A DNA stretch of 64,000 nucleotides from positions 62,001-126,000 of the forward strand of contig NZ_JAHDTI010000009.1 in the NCBI RefSeq assembly GCF_018531495.1, given 5' to 3'. The first letter of the stretch is position 1. Every line of letters starts with the position of its first letter. The notes beneath the pieces were generated by a model. It was not told where the DNA came from and ran no database searches. It saw only the letters and a list, made by a program, of their open reading frames with translations. Shown here piece after piece: positions 57,310-64,000 of the stretch. The position numbers and the translations under genes were made by a program. This DNA is from Nonomuraea sediminis. Lineage in GTDB: Bacteria; Actinomycetota; Actinomycetes; Streptosporangiales; Streptosporangiaceae.

Positions 57310-57903
57310 ATGAGTGATCTGCTGGTCTGGATCGACTGCGAGATGACCGGGCTCGACCTGAGCCGGGACGCACTGGTGGAGGTGGCGTGCATCGTCACCG
57401 ACAGCGAGCTCAACCAGCTCGACGAGGGCGTCGACGTGGTCATCAAGCCGCCGCCCGAGTCGCTTGAGCAGATGTCGCAGGTGGTGCGCGAGATGCACAC
57501 GGCCTCCGGGCTGCTGCCCGAACTGGCCGGCGGAGTCACGCTGGCCGAGGCCGAGTCGCTGGTGCTCGACTACATCCGCCGCCACATCCCCGAGCCGAAG
57601 AAGGCGCCGCTGTGCGGCAACTCCATCGGCACCGACCGCACGTTCATCTCCAGGGACATGCCCGCGGTGGACGGCTACCTGCACTACCGGATGATCGACG
57701 TCTCCTCGATCAAGGAGCTGGTGCGCCGCTGGTACCCCCGGGTCTACTTCGCCGCGCCCGAGAAGCAGGGCGGTCACCGGGCGCTGGCCGACATCACCGA
57801 GAGCATCAGGGAGCTGCGTTACTACCGCGCGGCCGTCTTCGTGGCGCAGCCGGGTCCCGACTCGACGACCGCCCGTACGCTGGCCGAAGGTGTCAGCGGT
57901 TAA
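57310..57903 (+). CDS. orn: oligoribonuclease
   Basis: The 197-residue protein starts MSDLLVWIDCEMTGLDLSRD with the DEDDh ExoI motif (D-C-E-M-T-G-L), then VVREMHTASGLLPELA, YRMIDVSSIKELVRRWYP and the closing HRALADITESIRELRYYR with the catalytic His and Asp. It degrades 2-5-nt RNA fragments and pGpG to mononucleotides, the last step of RNA turnover, in the cytoplasm. GAGGAGA precedes the ATG. The pairing with tRNA-His downstream is normal in actinobacteria. Confidence 0.95.
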   Translation: MSDLLVWIDCEMTGLDLSRDALVEVACIVTDSELNQLDEGVDVVIKPPPESLEQMSQVVREMHTASGLLPELAGGVTLAEAESLVLDYIRRHIPEPKKAPLCGNSIGTDRTFISRDMPAVDGYLHYRMIDVSSIKELVRRWYPRVYFAAPEKQGGHRALADITESIRELRYYRAAVFVAQPGPDSTTARTLAEGVSG

Positions 57904-57933
57904 TCGGGTGGCGAAAAGACTCCTGAACACCGC

Positions 57934-57939
57934 TACACT
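57934..57939 (+). promoter_or_regulatory. -10 element of the tRNA promoter
   Basis: TACACT lies 32 bp upstream of the tRNA 5' end, a normal distance for a tRNA promoter. No clear -35 hexamer is visible. Confidence 0.4.
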
Positions 57940-57971
57940 TTTCCCTGTGCCGCCGTCACGGCGCGCACGAT

Positions 57972-58045
57972 GGTGGGCGTAGCTCAGTTGGCAGAGCGCC
58001 AGGTTGTGGTCCTGGATGTCGAGGGTTCAAGTCCCTTCGCTCACC
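57972..58045 (+). tRNA. tRNA-His (GTG anticodon)
   Basis: The cloverleaf is complete: acceptor GTGGGCG (57973-57979) with CGCTCAC (58038-58044), D-arm GCTC/GAGC, anticodon stem CCAGG/CCTGG with loop TTGTGGT, T-arm GAGGG/CCCTT with loop TTCAAGT. A G at -1 (57972) pairs with C73 (58045), the feature unique to tRNA-His. The CCA end is not encoded. Confidence 0.96.
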
Positions 58046-58050
58046 CTTCC

Positions 58051-58085
58051 AAGAAGGGCCCCTTTCCGGGGCCCTTCTTCGTTTT
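58051..58085. terminator. rho-independent terminator after tRNA-His
   Basis: AAGAAGGGCCCC (58051-58062) and GGGGCCCTTCTT (58068-58079) form a perfect 12-bp stem with a 5-nt loop, followed by CGTTTT. On the other strand AAGAAGGG... allows it to serve the convergent gene too. Confidence 0.9.
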
Positions 58086-59161
58086 CACGAGCGCCGGAAG
58101 CCGCGGACCTCGTGCCCGCCGACCCGCAGGGGATCGTCGACTCCTGCCAGAGCGACCTTGCTGACCCCCACCGCGTAGAGCAGCGACACCAGGGACGCCG
58201 CGCTGACGATCACCATGGTCAGTTTGGAGCCCATCCCCTCCACCACAGGTCTGAGCGTGGGCCAGATGGCCGCCGCCGCGCCTGCCGCCATGATCGCGGC
58301 TAGCATCAACAACGCGGCGTCCAGTACCTTCCCGTGCAGGTCGTCCATCGCCTCCATCAGGTCGTTGAGCCCCCGCGACACCCGCGCGGACATCTGGGTC
58401 AGATGGATGCCCGCCGCGACGAACTCCGTGATCCTGCCGTCCGCGCTGTCCCTGGCGGCACCGGACCAGCCGACCTCCGCCAGCGCCCGTTCGGTCCCGT
58501 CGAAGTCCGAGCCGAAGATGCGGGCCAGCGCCTGCGCCAGTCTGCTCCAGTCGTCGACAGTCCTGCCCACGTTGTCGTCGGACGGGATGACCGTGGCCCC
58601 CCACAGCGTCGCCGCCGCGCCGACAGCGATGGAGAAGTTGCGCGCCCCGATCAGCGCCCGGAGCGTGGCCTGAGACTTGGCGGCCGGGTTCGCCGTGAAC
58701 TCTTTGACGGCGAGGTGCTTGATCCTCGCCTCGACGAAGGCGAGGGTGCCGCTGAGGAGGCCCAAGGGTATGACCGGGGATCTGTCCACCCCGCCGGTGG
58801 GGGTGTCCCGGCCGTCGTGGGGCAGGTGGAGGTCCGGCTGGGGCCTGCCCCCCACCATGCCCGCCACGTCGAGCAGGTTCTTGACGTTGGCGCTCTCCGG
58901 CTCGACATAGCTGTAGGCGGTCTTGCCGAACTTCTCGCCGATGGCCTTCGCCTCGGCCTGGCCGTACTGCAGCTGCTGCTCGACCTCGGCACGGATGCGT
59001 TCGTGCGTGTGGCGGCAGAATTCGCCCACCACGCTCAGGGCGAAGGGGTGAAGGGGCGGGGGTGGTTGACAGTAGTTGAACTGTTCGGCGACGTGATGGA
59101 AGGAAATACCGGCGTCTGTGAGATCTTCATGGCTGACCGCGTATCCGTCGTTCTTCGCCAC
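58085..59161 (-). CDS. WXG100-like helical membrane protein (possible type VII secretion link)
   Basis: The 358-residue protein starts with GTG at 59161 after GGGAGA. Two helical regions (about 5-100 and 200-275) recall ESX-type hairpins: the second has a W-S-G turn at 232-234 (EVGWSGAARDSADGRITEF), as in WXG100 proteins. Two membrane helices near 280-300 and 313-335 follow, with a short tail. I read it as a WXG100-related, possibly secreted or membrane-spanning protein of the ESX type, but no EccC or other ESX gene lies in the window. The family is uncertain. Confidence 0.5.
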   Translation of the reverse strand: MAKNDGYAVSHEDLTDAGISFHHVAEQFNYCQPPPPLHPFALSVVGEFCRHTHERIRAEVEQQLQYGQAEAKAIGEKFGKTAYSYVEPESANVKNLLDVAGMVGGRPQPDLHLPHDGRDTPTGGVDRSPVIPLGLLSGTLAFVEARIKHLAVKEFTANPAAKSQATLRALIGARNFSIAVGAAATLWGATVIPSDDNVGRTVDDWSRLAQALARIFGSDFDGTERALAEVGWSGAARDSADGRITEFVAAGIHLTQMSARVSRGLNDLMEAMDDLHGKVLDAALLMLAAIMAAGAAAAIWPTLRPVVEGMGSKLTMVIVSAASLVSLLYAVGVSKVALAGVDDPLRVGGHEVRGFRRS

Positions 59162-59395
59162 GATGCGTTCTCCCTGTACGGATCGACGTGATCAACGAGG
59201 CTAGCCTCATTCGCCGTACGCTGCCCGCGAATCTGGGGCATGATGGGGACTCAATCCCCCGCGCAGCCCTTGCCGTTTTTCACCGACATCGTCCCCAAAT
59301 CACGACATTGCGAGTTATGCTCACTGTCTGACCGCTAACGCCGGAAGCACGGGGGCCATCGGCGATCTGACCGTCTGCGCGCCCCCGGAGGCCGG

Positions 59396-59626
59396 ATGAG
59401 AGTCGAAGACGCAGCGTTCGATAGCGTGTACACATCCCTGAGCAAGCGCGAAGCCGAGGTCATGGACCTCATCGCCACGGGCCACTCCAACGGCCAGATC
59501 GCGCAGCGCTTGTTCCTCAGCGAGAAAACCGTCAAGAATCACGTCAACCGCATCTACGCCAAACTCGGCGTGGACTCCCGGCCCACCGCCATCGGCCTCT
59601 GGCTTTCCCGCGCCCCGGACAATTAG
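59396..59626 (+). CDS. stand-alone LuxR-type HTH protein
   Basis: The 76-residue protein is little more than a LuxR/NarL HTH (residues 14-70): SLSKREAEVMDLIATGHSNG, then QIAQRLFLSEKTVKNHVNRI and YAKLGVDSRPTAIGLWL. No receiver or sensor domain precedes it; GGAGG lies 4 nt before the ATG. Such short regulators (GerE-like) bind DNA as dimers and are known in sporulating and filamentous bacteria. The target is unknown. Confidence 0.82.
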   Translation: MRVEDAAFDSVYTSLSKREAEVMDLIATGHSNGQIAQRLFLSEKTVKNHVNRIYAKLGVDSRPTAIGLWLSRAPDN

Positions 59627-59672
59627 CCCCTCTTTCTTGAGGTTACGAGGCCGCGCGGCTCCTTGATGGTGA

Positions 59673-60115
59673 TGCGCCCGCACGGCGCGCCGCCGCTGCT
59701 TTCACGCCCGCACAGCGGGCCGACGTCGCTTCCACGCCCATACAGCGGGCGCGGCTGCTTTCACGCCCGTACGGCAAGCCGCCGCCACCACCACCCACCG
59801 CACAGGGCCGGGCTCTGTCCAGGAAGACGCAACGCCCAGCAGGACATGGCTGAGCTCCGTTACGCCCCTCCACAACCGCGGCTCCCCGGCCCCGGTTCCC
59901 CACCGCAATGGGCGCCGACCTTCGCCATACCTCGTCTCGCCGACCCGGCGCCCGTGAGGTGCCGTGGCCCAGACACCGGACTCCGTGGGTCACTCGCCGC
60001 ACACGGCGCCGACCTTCGCCGTACCCCCGTCCCGCCGACACGGCGCCCGCGCCTACTGCGGTCTAGGCGCCCGGGGTCCGTGGGGTGGTTCGCCGTACCC
60101 CGGCCCGCCGACCTG
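59673..60115 (+). repeat. degenerate tandem repeats in a 503-bp gene-free region
   Basis: Between the HTH stop (59626) and the lysine aminotransferase (60130) I find no supportable gene. Two repeat types fill it. Type A is about 30 bp (59701-59730, 59731-59759, 59760-59789 and a partial copy from 59673), with core CACGCCCGCACAGCGGGC whose GCCCG...CGGGC arms form hairpins. Type B is about 44 bp at 59911-59954 and 60005-60048 (starting GGCGCCGACCTTCGCC), with a partial third copy at 60089-60115. Open frames here are Pro-rich and shift between copies (WAPTFAIPRL, TAPTFAVPPS), as if a proline-rich repeat gene decayed. Confidence 0.55.
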
Positions 60116-60129
60116 TGGGGACGGGGGTG

Positions 60130-61398
60130 TTAGAGGGCGGTGGAGAGGGCGGTTAGGCCTTGGGTTAGGGCTTGGTCGGGGATGTTGAGGGCGGGGCGGA
60201 GGCGGATGGAGCGGGGGCCGCAGGGGAGGACGAGGACGGCGTGGTCCTCGCGTAGGCAGGTGACGAGGGCGTCCCTGGCGGCCGTGTCGGGGAGGTCGAA
60301 GGCGGCCATGAGGCCGCGGCCCCGGGCGTTGGTGACCTTGCCGGGGTGGGATTCCTGGAGTTCGGTGAGGGAGTCCAGGAGGGTGGCGCCGAGGCGGGCG
60401 GCGCGGGGGATCAGGGCGTCGCGTTCGATGATCTCCAGGAGGCCGCGGGAGCGGACCATGTCGACCAGGCCGCCGCCCCAGGTGGAGTTGATGCGGCCCG
60501 AGACCTGGAAGACGTTGTCGGGGACCAGGTCCACGCGGCGTCCGGCCATGATGCCGCCGACCTGCACCTTCTTGGCGAAGGCCACGATGTCGGGCTCCAG
60601 GCCGAGCTGCTGGTAGGCCCACGGCGTGCCGGTGGTGCCGCCGCCCGTCTGCACCTCGTCGAGGACGAACAGCGCGTCGTACTCATGGCAGAGGCGCTGC
60701 ATGGCCTGCAGGAACTCGGGCCGCAGGTGGTTGTCGCCGCCCTCACCCTGTATCGGCTCGGCGATGAAGCAGGCGATGTCGTGCGGATGGGCCTCGAAGG
60801 CCGCGCGGGCCTGCGCCAGCGCCCGCTCCTCAGCCTGGGCGACATTTCCGAAATGTACGGCGGGCGTCTCGATCCGCGGCCAAGGGAACTTGGGGAACCG
60901 ATCGGTCTTCCCCGGCTCGGTGTTGGTCAGGCTCAACGTGTAACCGCTGCGGCCATGGAAGGCGTGCGTCAGATGCATGACCTGGGTCCCGAGATCGCGC
61001 GAGCGCCCGGCGGCCTCGTTGCGGCGGCTCTTCCAGTCGAAGGCCGTCTTCAGCGCGTTCTCCACGGCCAGCGCGCCACCCTCGACGAAGAACAGATGGG
61101 GCAGCTCGGGATCGCCCAGCACCCGCGTGAAGGTCTCGACGAAGTCGGCCAGGTGCTCGGTGTACATGTCGGGGTTGGCGGGTTTGTTGCGCGCCACGCG
61201 CCCGAGCAGGGCCTCGAACGAGAGGTCGAAGGCCGGGTTCACCCCGAGGGGCGCCGAGGCGAAGAACGTGTAGAAGTCCAGGTATCGGCGGCCGTCTCGG
61301 GCGTCGACGAGCCAGGAGCCCTGGCTGCGCTCCAGGTCGAGCACCAGCCGGTATCCGTCGACCAGCAGGTGGCGGGCAAGGCGGGAGTGTACGTCCAT
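60130..61398 (-). CDS. lat: L-lysine 6-aminotransferase
   Basis: The ATG at 61398 follows GGAGGAG; the 422 residues match the length of Lat. The fold-type-I class III pattern shows FFVEGGALAVENALKTAFDW near 103-122, FIAEPIQGEGGDNH near 211-224, the PLP Asp in VLDEVQTGGG (D247) and the lysine pair KK at 276-277 in AFAKKVQVGGIMAGRR. The GTPWAYQQLGLEPDI loop is typical of lysine rather than ornithine aminotransferases. The enzyme makes the semialdehyde of lysine from 2-oxoglutarate and L-lysine, for lysine catabolism or beta-lactam precursors (aminoadipate). No lrp or pcd gene is next to it here. Confidence 0.88.
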   Translation of the reverse strand: MDVHSRLARHLLVDGYRLVLDLERSQGSWLVDARDGRRYLDFYTFFASAPLGVNPAFDLSFEALLGRVARNKPANPDMYTEHLADFVETFTRVLGDPELPHLFFVEGGALAVENALKTAFDWKSRRNEAAGRSRDLGTQVMHLTHAFHGRSGYTLSLTNTEPGKTDRFPKFPWPRIETPAVHFGNVAQAEERALAQARAAFEAHPHDIACFIAEPIQGEGGDNHLRPEFLQAMQRLCHEYDALFVLDEVQTGGGTTGTPWAYQQLGLEPDIVAFAKKVQVGGIMAGRRVDLVPDNVFQVSGRINSTWGGGLVDMVRSRGLLEIIERDALIPRAARLGATLLDSLTELQESHPGKVTNARGRGLMAAFDLPDTAARDALVTCLREDHAVLVLPCGPRSIRLRPALNIPDQALTQGLTALSTAL

Positions 61399-61495
61399 GT
61401 CTCCTCCACAGTGAGCCAGACACGGCATTCGTTCCCTCAACACGGCGTATGTATCCGAAAAAATCCGGCGAAATAGCTCGGCTGCGCAAGCATCT

Positions 61496-62029
61496 TCAGG
61501 TTTGCGGCGCCAGCTTCTTGAACCGGAAGGACAGGACGATCATCACGATGCCGTAGATGATGGCGAAGATGGCGATCAGCCAGATCAGCGCGAGGGCGCC
61601 CGAGGCCGGCCAGATGATCAGCAGGACGCCGAAGATGGCCGACAGGATGCCGCCGACGATCATCATCCACTCGTTCTCGATGACCGCCCTGGCCCGGATG
61701 CCCGCCACGATCTCGGCGATGCCCGTGAAGATGGCCCAGAAGGCGATGACGTAGAGCAGGGCCAGCGTGGTGATGCCCGGCCAGACGAAGGCCACGATGC
61801 CGGCCAGGATGCCGAGGATGCCGGAGATGATGAGCCAGGCCTTGGACTGCACGCCGTGCCCGAACGCGGCGAACAGCGCGAAGATCCCGCTGACGATCGC
61901 GTAGGCACCGAAGAAGATCACCAGGACGTAGATCGTGATTCCCGGCCAGATCAGGGCCAGGATGCCGAAGATGATGGCCACGATGCCGCGTATGAGGACC
62001 AGCCACCAGGTCCGCGAAATTTGCTCCAT
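61496..62029 (-). CDS. HdeD-family (DUF308) membrane protein
   Basis: The 177-residue protein has six membrane segments in three repeated pairs, each with the DUF308 pattern GIxAIxFGILALIWPGIT (first near 14-31). HdeD of E. coli is tied to acid resistance; the actinobacterial members have no proven role. It is a single gene. Confidence 0.88.
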   Translation of the reverse strand: MEQISRTWWLVLIRGIVAIIFGILALIWPGITIYVLVIFFGAYAIVSGIFALFAAFGHGVQSKAWLIISGILGILAGIVAFVWPGITTLALLYVIAFWAIFTGIAEIVAGIRARAVIENEWMMIVGGILSAIFGVLLIIWPASGALALIWLIAIFAIIYGIVMIVLSFRFKKLAPQT

Positions 62030-62075
62030 GCCCGTCTGTTATCCACACAGATCACCCATGGAGCCCATCGGGCGG

Positions 62076-62441
62076 TCAAATATCCGTGATCCGCACGCCC
62101 ACCGTGCCGGTGCTGCCGCGCCGCAGCTTGCTGCCCAGCAGCGTGATCCGCCCCACCAGCCCGTACTTGCGCCGCAGCAGCCCGCGCACCCGCTCGGTCT
62201 CCTCGGCCGACAGGATCGTGGCGGTCCCCCGCACCGCCTCGCCCTTGAGGTTGCCGCGGAGGTCGCAGGGCGCCACGGTCACGGCCGGGTTGTTCCTGAT
62301 CCGCTTGACCTTGGCCGAGGAGGTGACCGTCCAGAAGACCAGATCCCCCCCGTCCGCGGCGACCCAGACCGGCGTGGACACCGGGGTGCCGTCGCGGCGG
62401 TAGGTGGTCACCGAGACGTACTGCTCATCTCCCAAACTCAT
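62076..62441 (-). CDS. PPOX-class F420-dependent (split-barrel) protein
   Basis: The ATG at 62441 overlaps the stop of the PAQR gene (ATGA). The 121-residue protein has the split-barrel fold of F420/FMN reductases: YVSVTTYRRDGTPVSTPVWV, LVFWTVTSSAKVKRIRNNPA and VTVAPCDLRGNLKGEAVRGT. This is the Rv-type PPOX group, many of which use F420H2, a cofactor of actinobacteria. The substrate is unknown. It is translated with the PAQR gene. Confidence 0.88.
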   Translation of the reverse strand: MSLGDEQYVSVTTYRRDGTPVSTPVWVAADGGDLVFWTVTSSAKVKRIRNNPAVTVAPCDLRGNLKGEAVRGTATILSAEETERVRGLLRRKYGLVGRITLLGSKLRRGSTGTVGVRITDI

Positions 62442-63085
62442 ACGTGGGAGTAGACCACGATCGACACCGCGATGTACTGCACCAGGTAGGCCGCGATGGT
62501 GAAGGCGTGGAAGACCTCGTGGAAGCCGAACCACCGCGGCGACGGGTCGGGGCGGCGCAGGCCGTACACGACGGCGCCGGCGGTGTAGAACAGGCCGCCG
62601 ACGGCGACGAGCACGACGGCGGCCACGCCCGCGCCCTCGAGCAGCTGCGGCATCACGAAGATCGCGGTCCAGCCGAGCGCCAGGTAGAGCACGGTGTAGA
62701 GCCATCGGGGCGCGCTCATCCAGAACACCCGGAACAGCACCCCGGCCAGCGCCCCGCCCCAGATGACCGACAGCACGGCGATCCTGGGCGCGCCGTCCAT
62801 GGCCAGCAGCGCGAAGGGCGTGTAGGTGCCCGCGATGATCAGGTAGATGTTGGCGTGGTCGAGCCGGCGCAGCAGCTCGGCCAGCCGGGGGCCGAGAGTG
62901 CCGCGGTGGTAGGTGGCCGAGACGCCGAACAGCAGCCCGGAGGTGACGGCGTAGACGGCGGCGGCGACCCGGGCCTGCAACGTCGGCCCCAGCGCCACCA
63001 GCACGAACCCGGCCAGCAGCGTCACCGGGAGCGCCCCGGTGTGCAACCAGCCCCGTAGCCGAGGCTTCGCGGTGATGGTCGTCAT
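62438..63085 (-). CDS. hemolysin III/PAQR-family (TrhA-like) membrane protein
   Basis: The 215-residue protein has seven membrane segments and the PAQR motifs SATYHRGTLGPRLAELLRRLDH, IIAGTYTPFALLAMDG and a late GFHEVFHAFTIAAYLVQYIA with the conserved histidines, which bind zinc in the family. Bacterial members (TrhA/YqfA) adjust membrane energetics and lipid fluidity. The start ATG at 63085 is 2 bp from a perfect 20-bp palindrome, so transcription is under a repressor. It is coupled to the PPOX gene. Confidence 0.88.
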   Translation of the reverse strand: MTTITAKPRLRGWLHTGALPVTLLAGFVLVALGPTLQARVAAAVYAVTSGLLFGVSATYHRGTLGPRLAELLRRLDHANIYLIIAGTYTPFALLAMDGAPRIAVLSVIWGGALAGVLFRVFWMSAPRWLYTVLYLALGWTAIFVMPQLLEGAGVAAVVLVAVGGLFYTAGAVVYGLRRPDPSPRWFGFHEVFHAFTIAAYLVQYIAVSIVVYSHV

Positions 63086-63087
63086 GG

Positions 63088-63107
63088 AACCTACGGTACC
63101 GTAGGTT
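63088..63107. promoter_or_regulatory. perfect 20-bp palindrome, TetR-type operator candidate
   Basis: AACCTACGGTACCGTAGGTT reads the same on both strands. On the minus strand it contains TACCGT (63098-63093), a -10 element ending 7 nt before the ATG at 63085, so binding would shut off the PAQR gene. No TetR gene lies beside it in the window. Confidence 0.75.
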
Positions 63108-64000
63108 AGAGTCCGGCCAGGAAGCGGACCGCGATCGGGAGCGCCGCGGCGCGACCGGAGCCGCCGTGCCTGACGAACACGCAGAAGGCCAGGTCGCCGC
63201 GGTAGCCGATGAACCAGCCGTGCTCACCGCCGTCGGCCGCCTCGGCGGTGCCCGTCTTGCCCGACACGCCCTCGGGCAGTCCGGCGCCGGCGGCCGTACC
63301 GTGGTCGACGACCGCGGCCATCATGTCCCGCAGCGCCGTCACCACCCCGTCGTCCAGCGTGACCGGCTCGGGCAGCGGGCCGTCGATGCGCTCGACGTCC
63401 TTGGGCGGCAGCATCCTGACCGGCCGCCACGTCCCGTCCTCGACCGCGGCGGCGATGGCGGCCATGCAGATGGGGCTGGCCTGCACGCTGCCCTGCCCGA
63501 TCGCGTCCTGGCCGAGCATGTCGACGTCATCGGTCGGCTGCATGGTGCCGCACGCCGCCGCGCCGGCGCCCGTCGGCATGCCCTTGTCGAAGCCCCACTC
63601 CTTGGCGGTGTCGATCAGGTCCTGCGCGCCGATCCTGGCGACGGTCTGCTCGACGAAGGAGGTGTTGCAGGAGTAGGCGTAGGCGTCGGTGAAGGACACC
63701 TGCCCGTGCGCGGCCTCGCCCGCGTTCTTGAACGTCCGGTGGAAGGGGATCGTGTAGGTGCCGGGGCAGTCCATGGTGGCCGCCGGGTCGAGCCCGGACT
63801 TCAGCAGCGCCGCCGCGGTGACGGTCTTGAACGTCGAGCCCGGCGGGAAGGCGTCGACCAGCGCGCTGTAGTTGTCCTTGAGCCGGTCGGCGACGGCCAG
63901 GAGCTCGCCCGTGCTGGGCCGCACGGCGACGACCGCGGCGTCGTCCACGCCGTCGAGCGCCCGCGCCGCGGCCGCCTGGACGGCCCGCGAGAGCGTGGTC
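63106..64000 (-). CDS. penicillin-binding protein transpeptidase (partial, N-terminus off window)
   Basis: The frame runs from the window edge to a stop at 63106, giving the last 297 residues. The transpeptidase motifs are SxxK as PPGSTFKTVTAAAL, SxN as AYSCNTSF and KTG as GVSGKTGTAEAADGG. These make peptide cross-links in peptidoglycan outside the cell. The upstream part (VQAAAARALDGVDDAAVVAV) is typical of class B PBPs of the PbpA type with an NTF2-like (MecA) N-terminal domain, but that part is outside the window. The stop falls at the end of the palindromic operator of the next gene. Confidence 0.85.
   Translation of the reverse strand, partial: TTLSRAVQAAAARALDGVDDAAVVAVRPSTGELLAVADRLKDNYSALVDAFPPGSTFKTVTAAALLKSGLDPAATMDCPGTYTIPFHRTFKNAGEAAHGQVSFTDAYAYSCNTSFVEQTVARIGAQDLIDTAKEWGFDKGMPTGAGAAACGTMQPTDDVDMLGQDAIGQGSVQASPICMAAIAAAVEDGTWRPVRMLPPKDVERIDGPLPEPVTLDDGVVTALRDMMAAVVDHGTAAGAGLPEGVSGKTGTAEAADGGEHGWFIGYRGDLAFCVFVRHGGSGRAAALPIAVRFLAGL

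Noticed and set aside
59663..60133. 156-residue Pro/Arg-rich plus-strand frame in the repeat region
   Set aside because: No SD, codon pattern not consistent, repeats shift frame; more like a decayed sequence than a gene.
60130..61398. Lysine aminotransferase as sign of a beta-lactam cluster
   Set aside because: No ACV synthetase, pcbC or other cluster gene in the window; lysine catabolism is as likely.

Overview
The window is a stretch of chromosome from a high-GC actinomycete. A filamentous member of the Streptosporangiales (for example a Nonomuraea-like genus) is my inference from gene content and style, not a proven assignment. The signs are strong codon-position GC bias throughout, many genes with a TANNNT -10 element 6-8 nt before the start codon (leaderless transcripts), DUF1707, DUF2510 and DUF4184 proteins, a SARP/LAL-type regulator, an F420/FMN split-barrel protein, L-lysine aminotransferase, oligoribonuclease next to tRNA-His, a DtxR/IdeR-type iron box and several PknB-like kinases. 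I see no integrase, transposase, phage gene, CRISPR array or classical biosynthetic gene cluster.

Layout. 1-4.6 kb: end of a MEDS/anti-sigma protein, a DUF1707 protein, a lipoprotein, and an aromatic-type FAD monooxygenase divergent from a double-HTH AsnC regulator. 4.6-9.1 kb: a glycoconjugate group (DUF2079 membrane protein, GT4, PIG-L deacetylase, LPG-synthase-type membrane protein) with overlapping divergent promoters. 9.2-15.4 kb: a 1121-residue SARP/LAL regulator, an exported protein, an iron box before a broken DedA gene, a D-Ala-D-Ala carboxypeptidase, small membrane proteins, and an epoxide-hydrolase remnant. 15.2-21.4 kb: a LacI regulator divergent from a 57-residue gene across two identical palindromes, a Baeyer-Villiger-type monooxygenase, a repeat lipoprotein, an rRNA methyltransferase, a DUF4184 protein and a CDF-like protein. 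21.5-25.0 kb: a membrane VWA/substrate-binding protein and a sigma factor fused to a zinc motif, a membrane helix and an ectodomain.

25.3-35 kb: a tightly coupled exopolysaccharide operon (small membrane protein, FemAB-like GNAT, two GT2, polysaccharide deacetylase, flippase, 945-residue membrane protein), then DUF418. 35-42.7 kb: YciI plus an ECF42 sigma factor, MarR with two exporters, a MocR/PdxR regulator, an NTF2-like protein and an ECF41 sigma factor. 42.7-48.3 kb: a membrane-anchored glycosidase, an SDR plus phosphotransferase pair, and a second FemAB-like GNAT coupled to a DegT-like aminotransferase. 48.2-50.4 kb: a second MocR divergent from a split-barrel flavoprotein. 50.4-57.2 kb: two membrane Ser/Thr kinases, a membrane pseudokinase and a DUF2510 membrane protein. 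57.3-64 kb: oligoribonuclease, tRNA-His, a WXG100-like membrane protein, a lone LuxR HTH, a repeat-rich non-coding stretch, lysine aminotransferase, HdeD-like, a PPOX/F420 protein with a PAQR (hemolysin III) protein, and the C-terminal half of a penicillin-binding protein.

Themes. Much of the window serves the cell envelope: surface glycans, peptidoglycan enzymes and membrane signalling. Three sigma factors carry C-terminal extensions that may replace a separate anti-sigma factor. Convergent genes are packed with almost no space between them, and several divergent promoters carry clear palindromes next to a regulator gene. The strongest candidates for something undescribed are the membrane-tethered sigma factor and the kinase-kinase-pseudokinase cluster.
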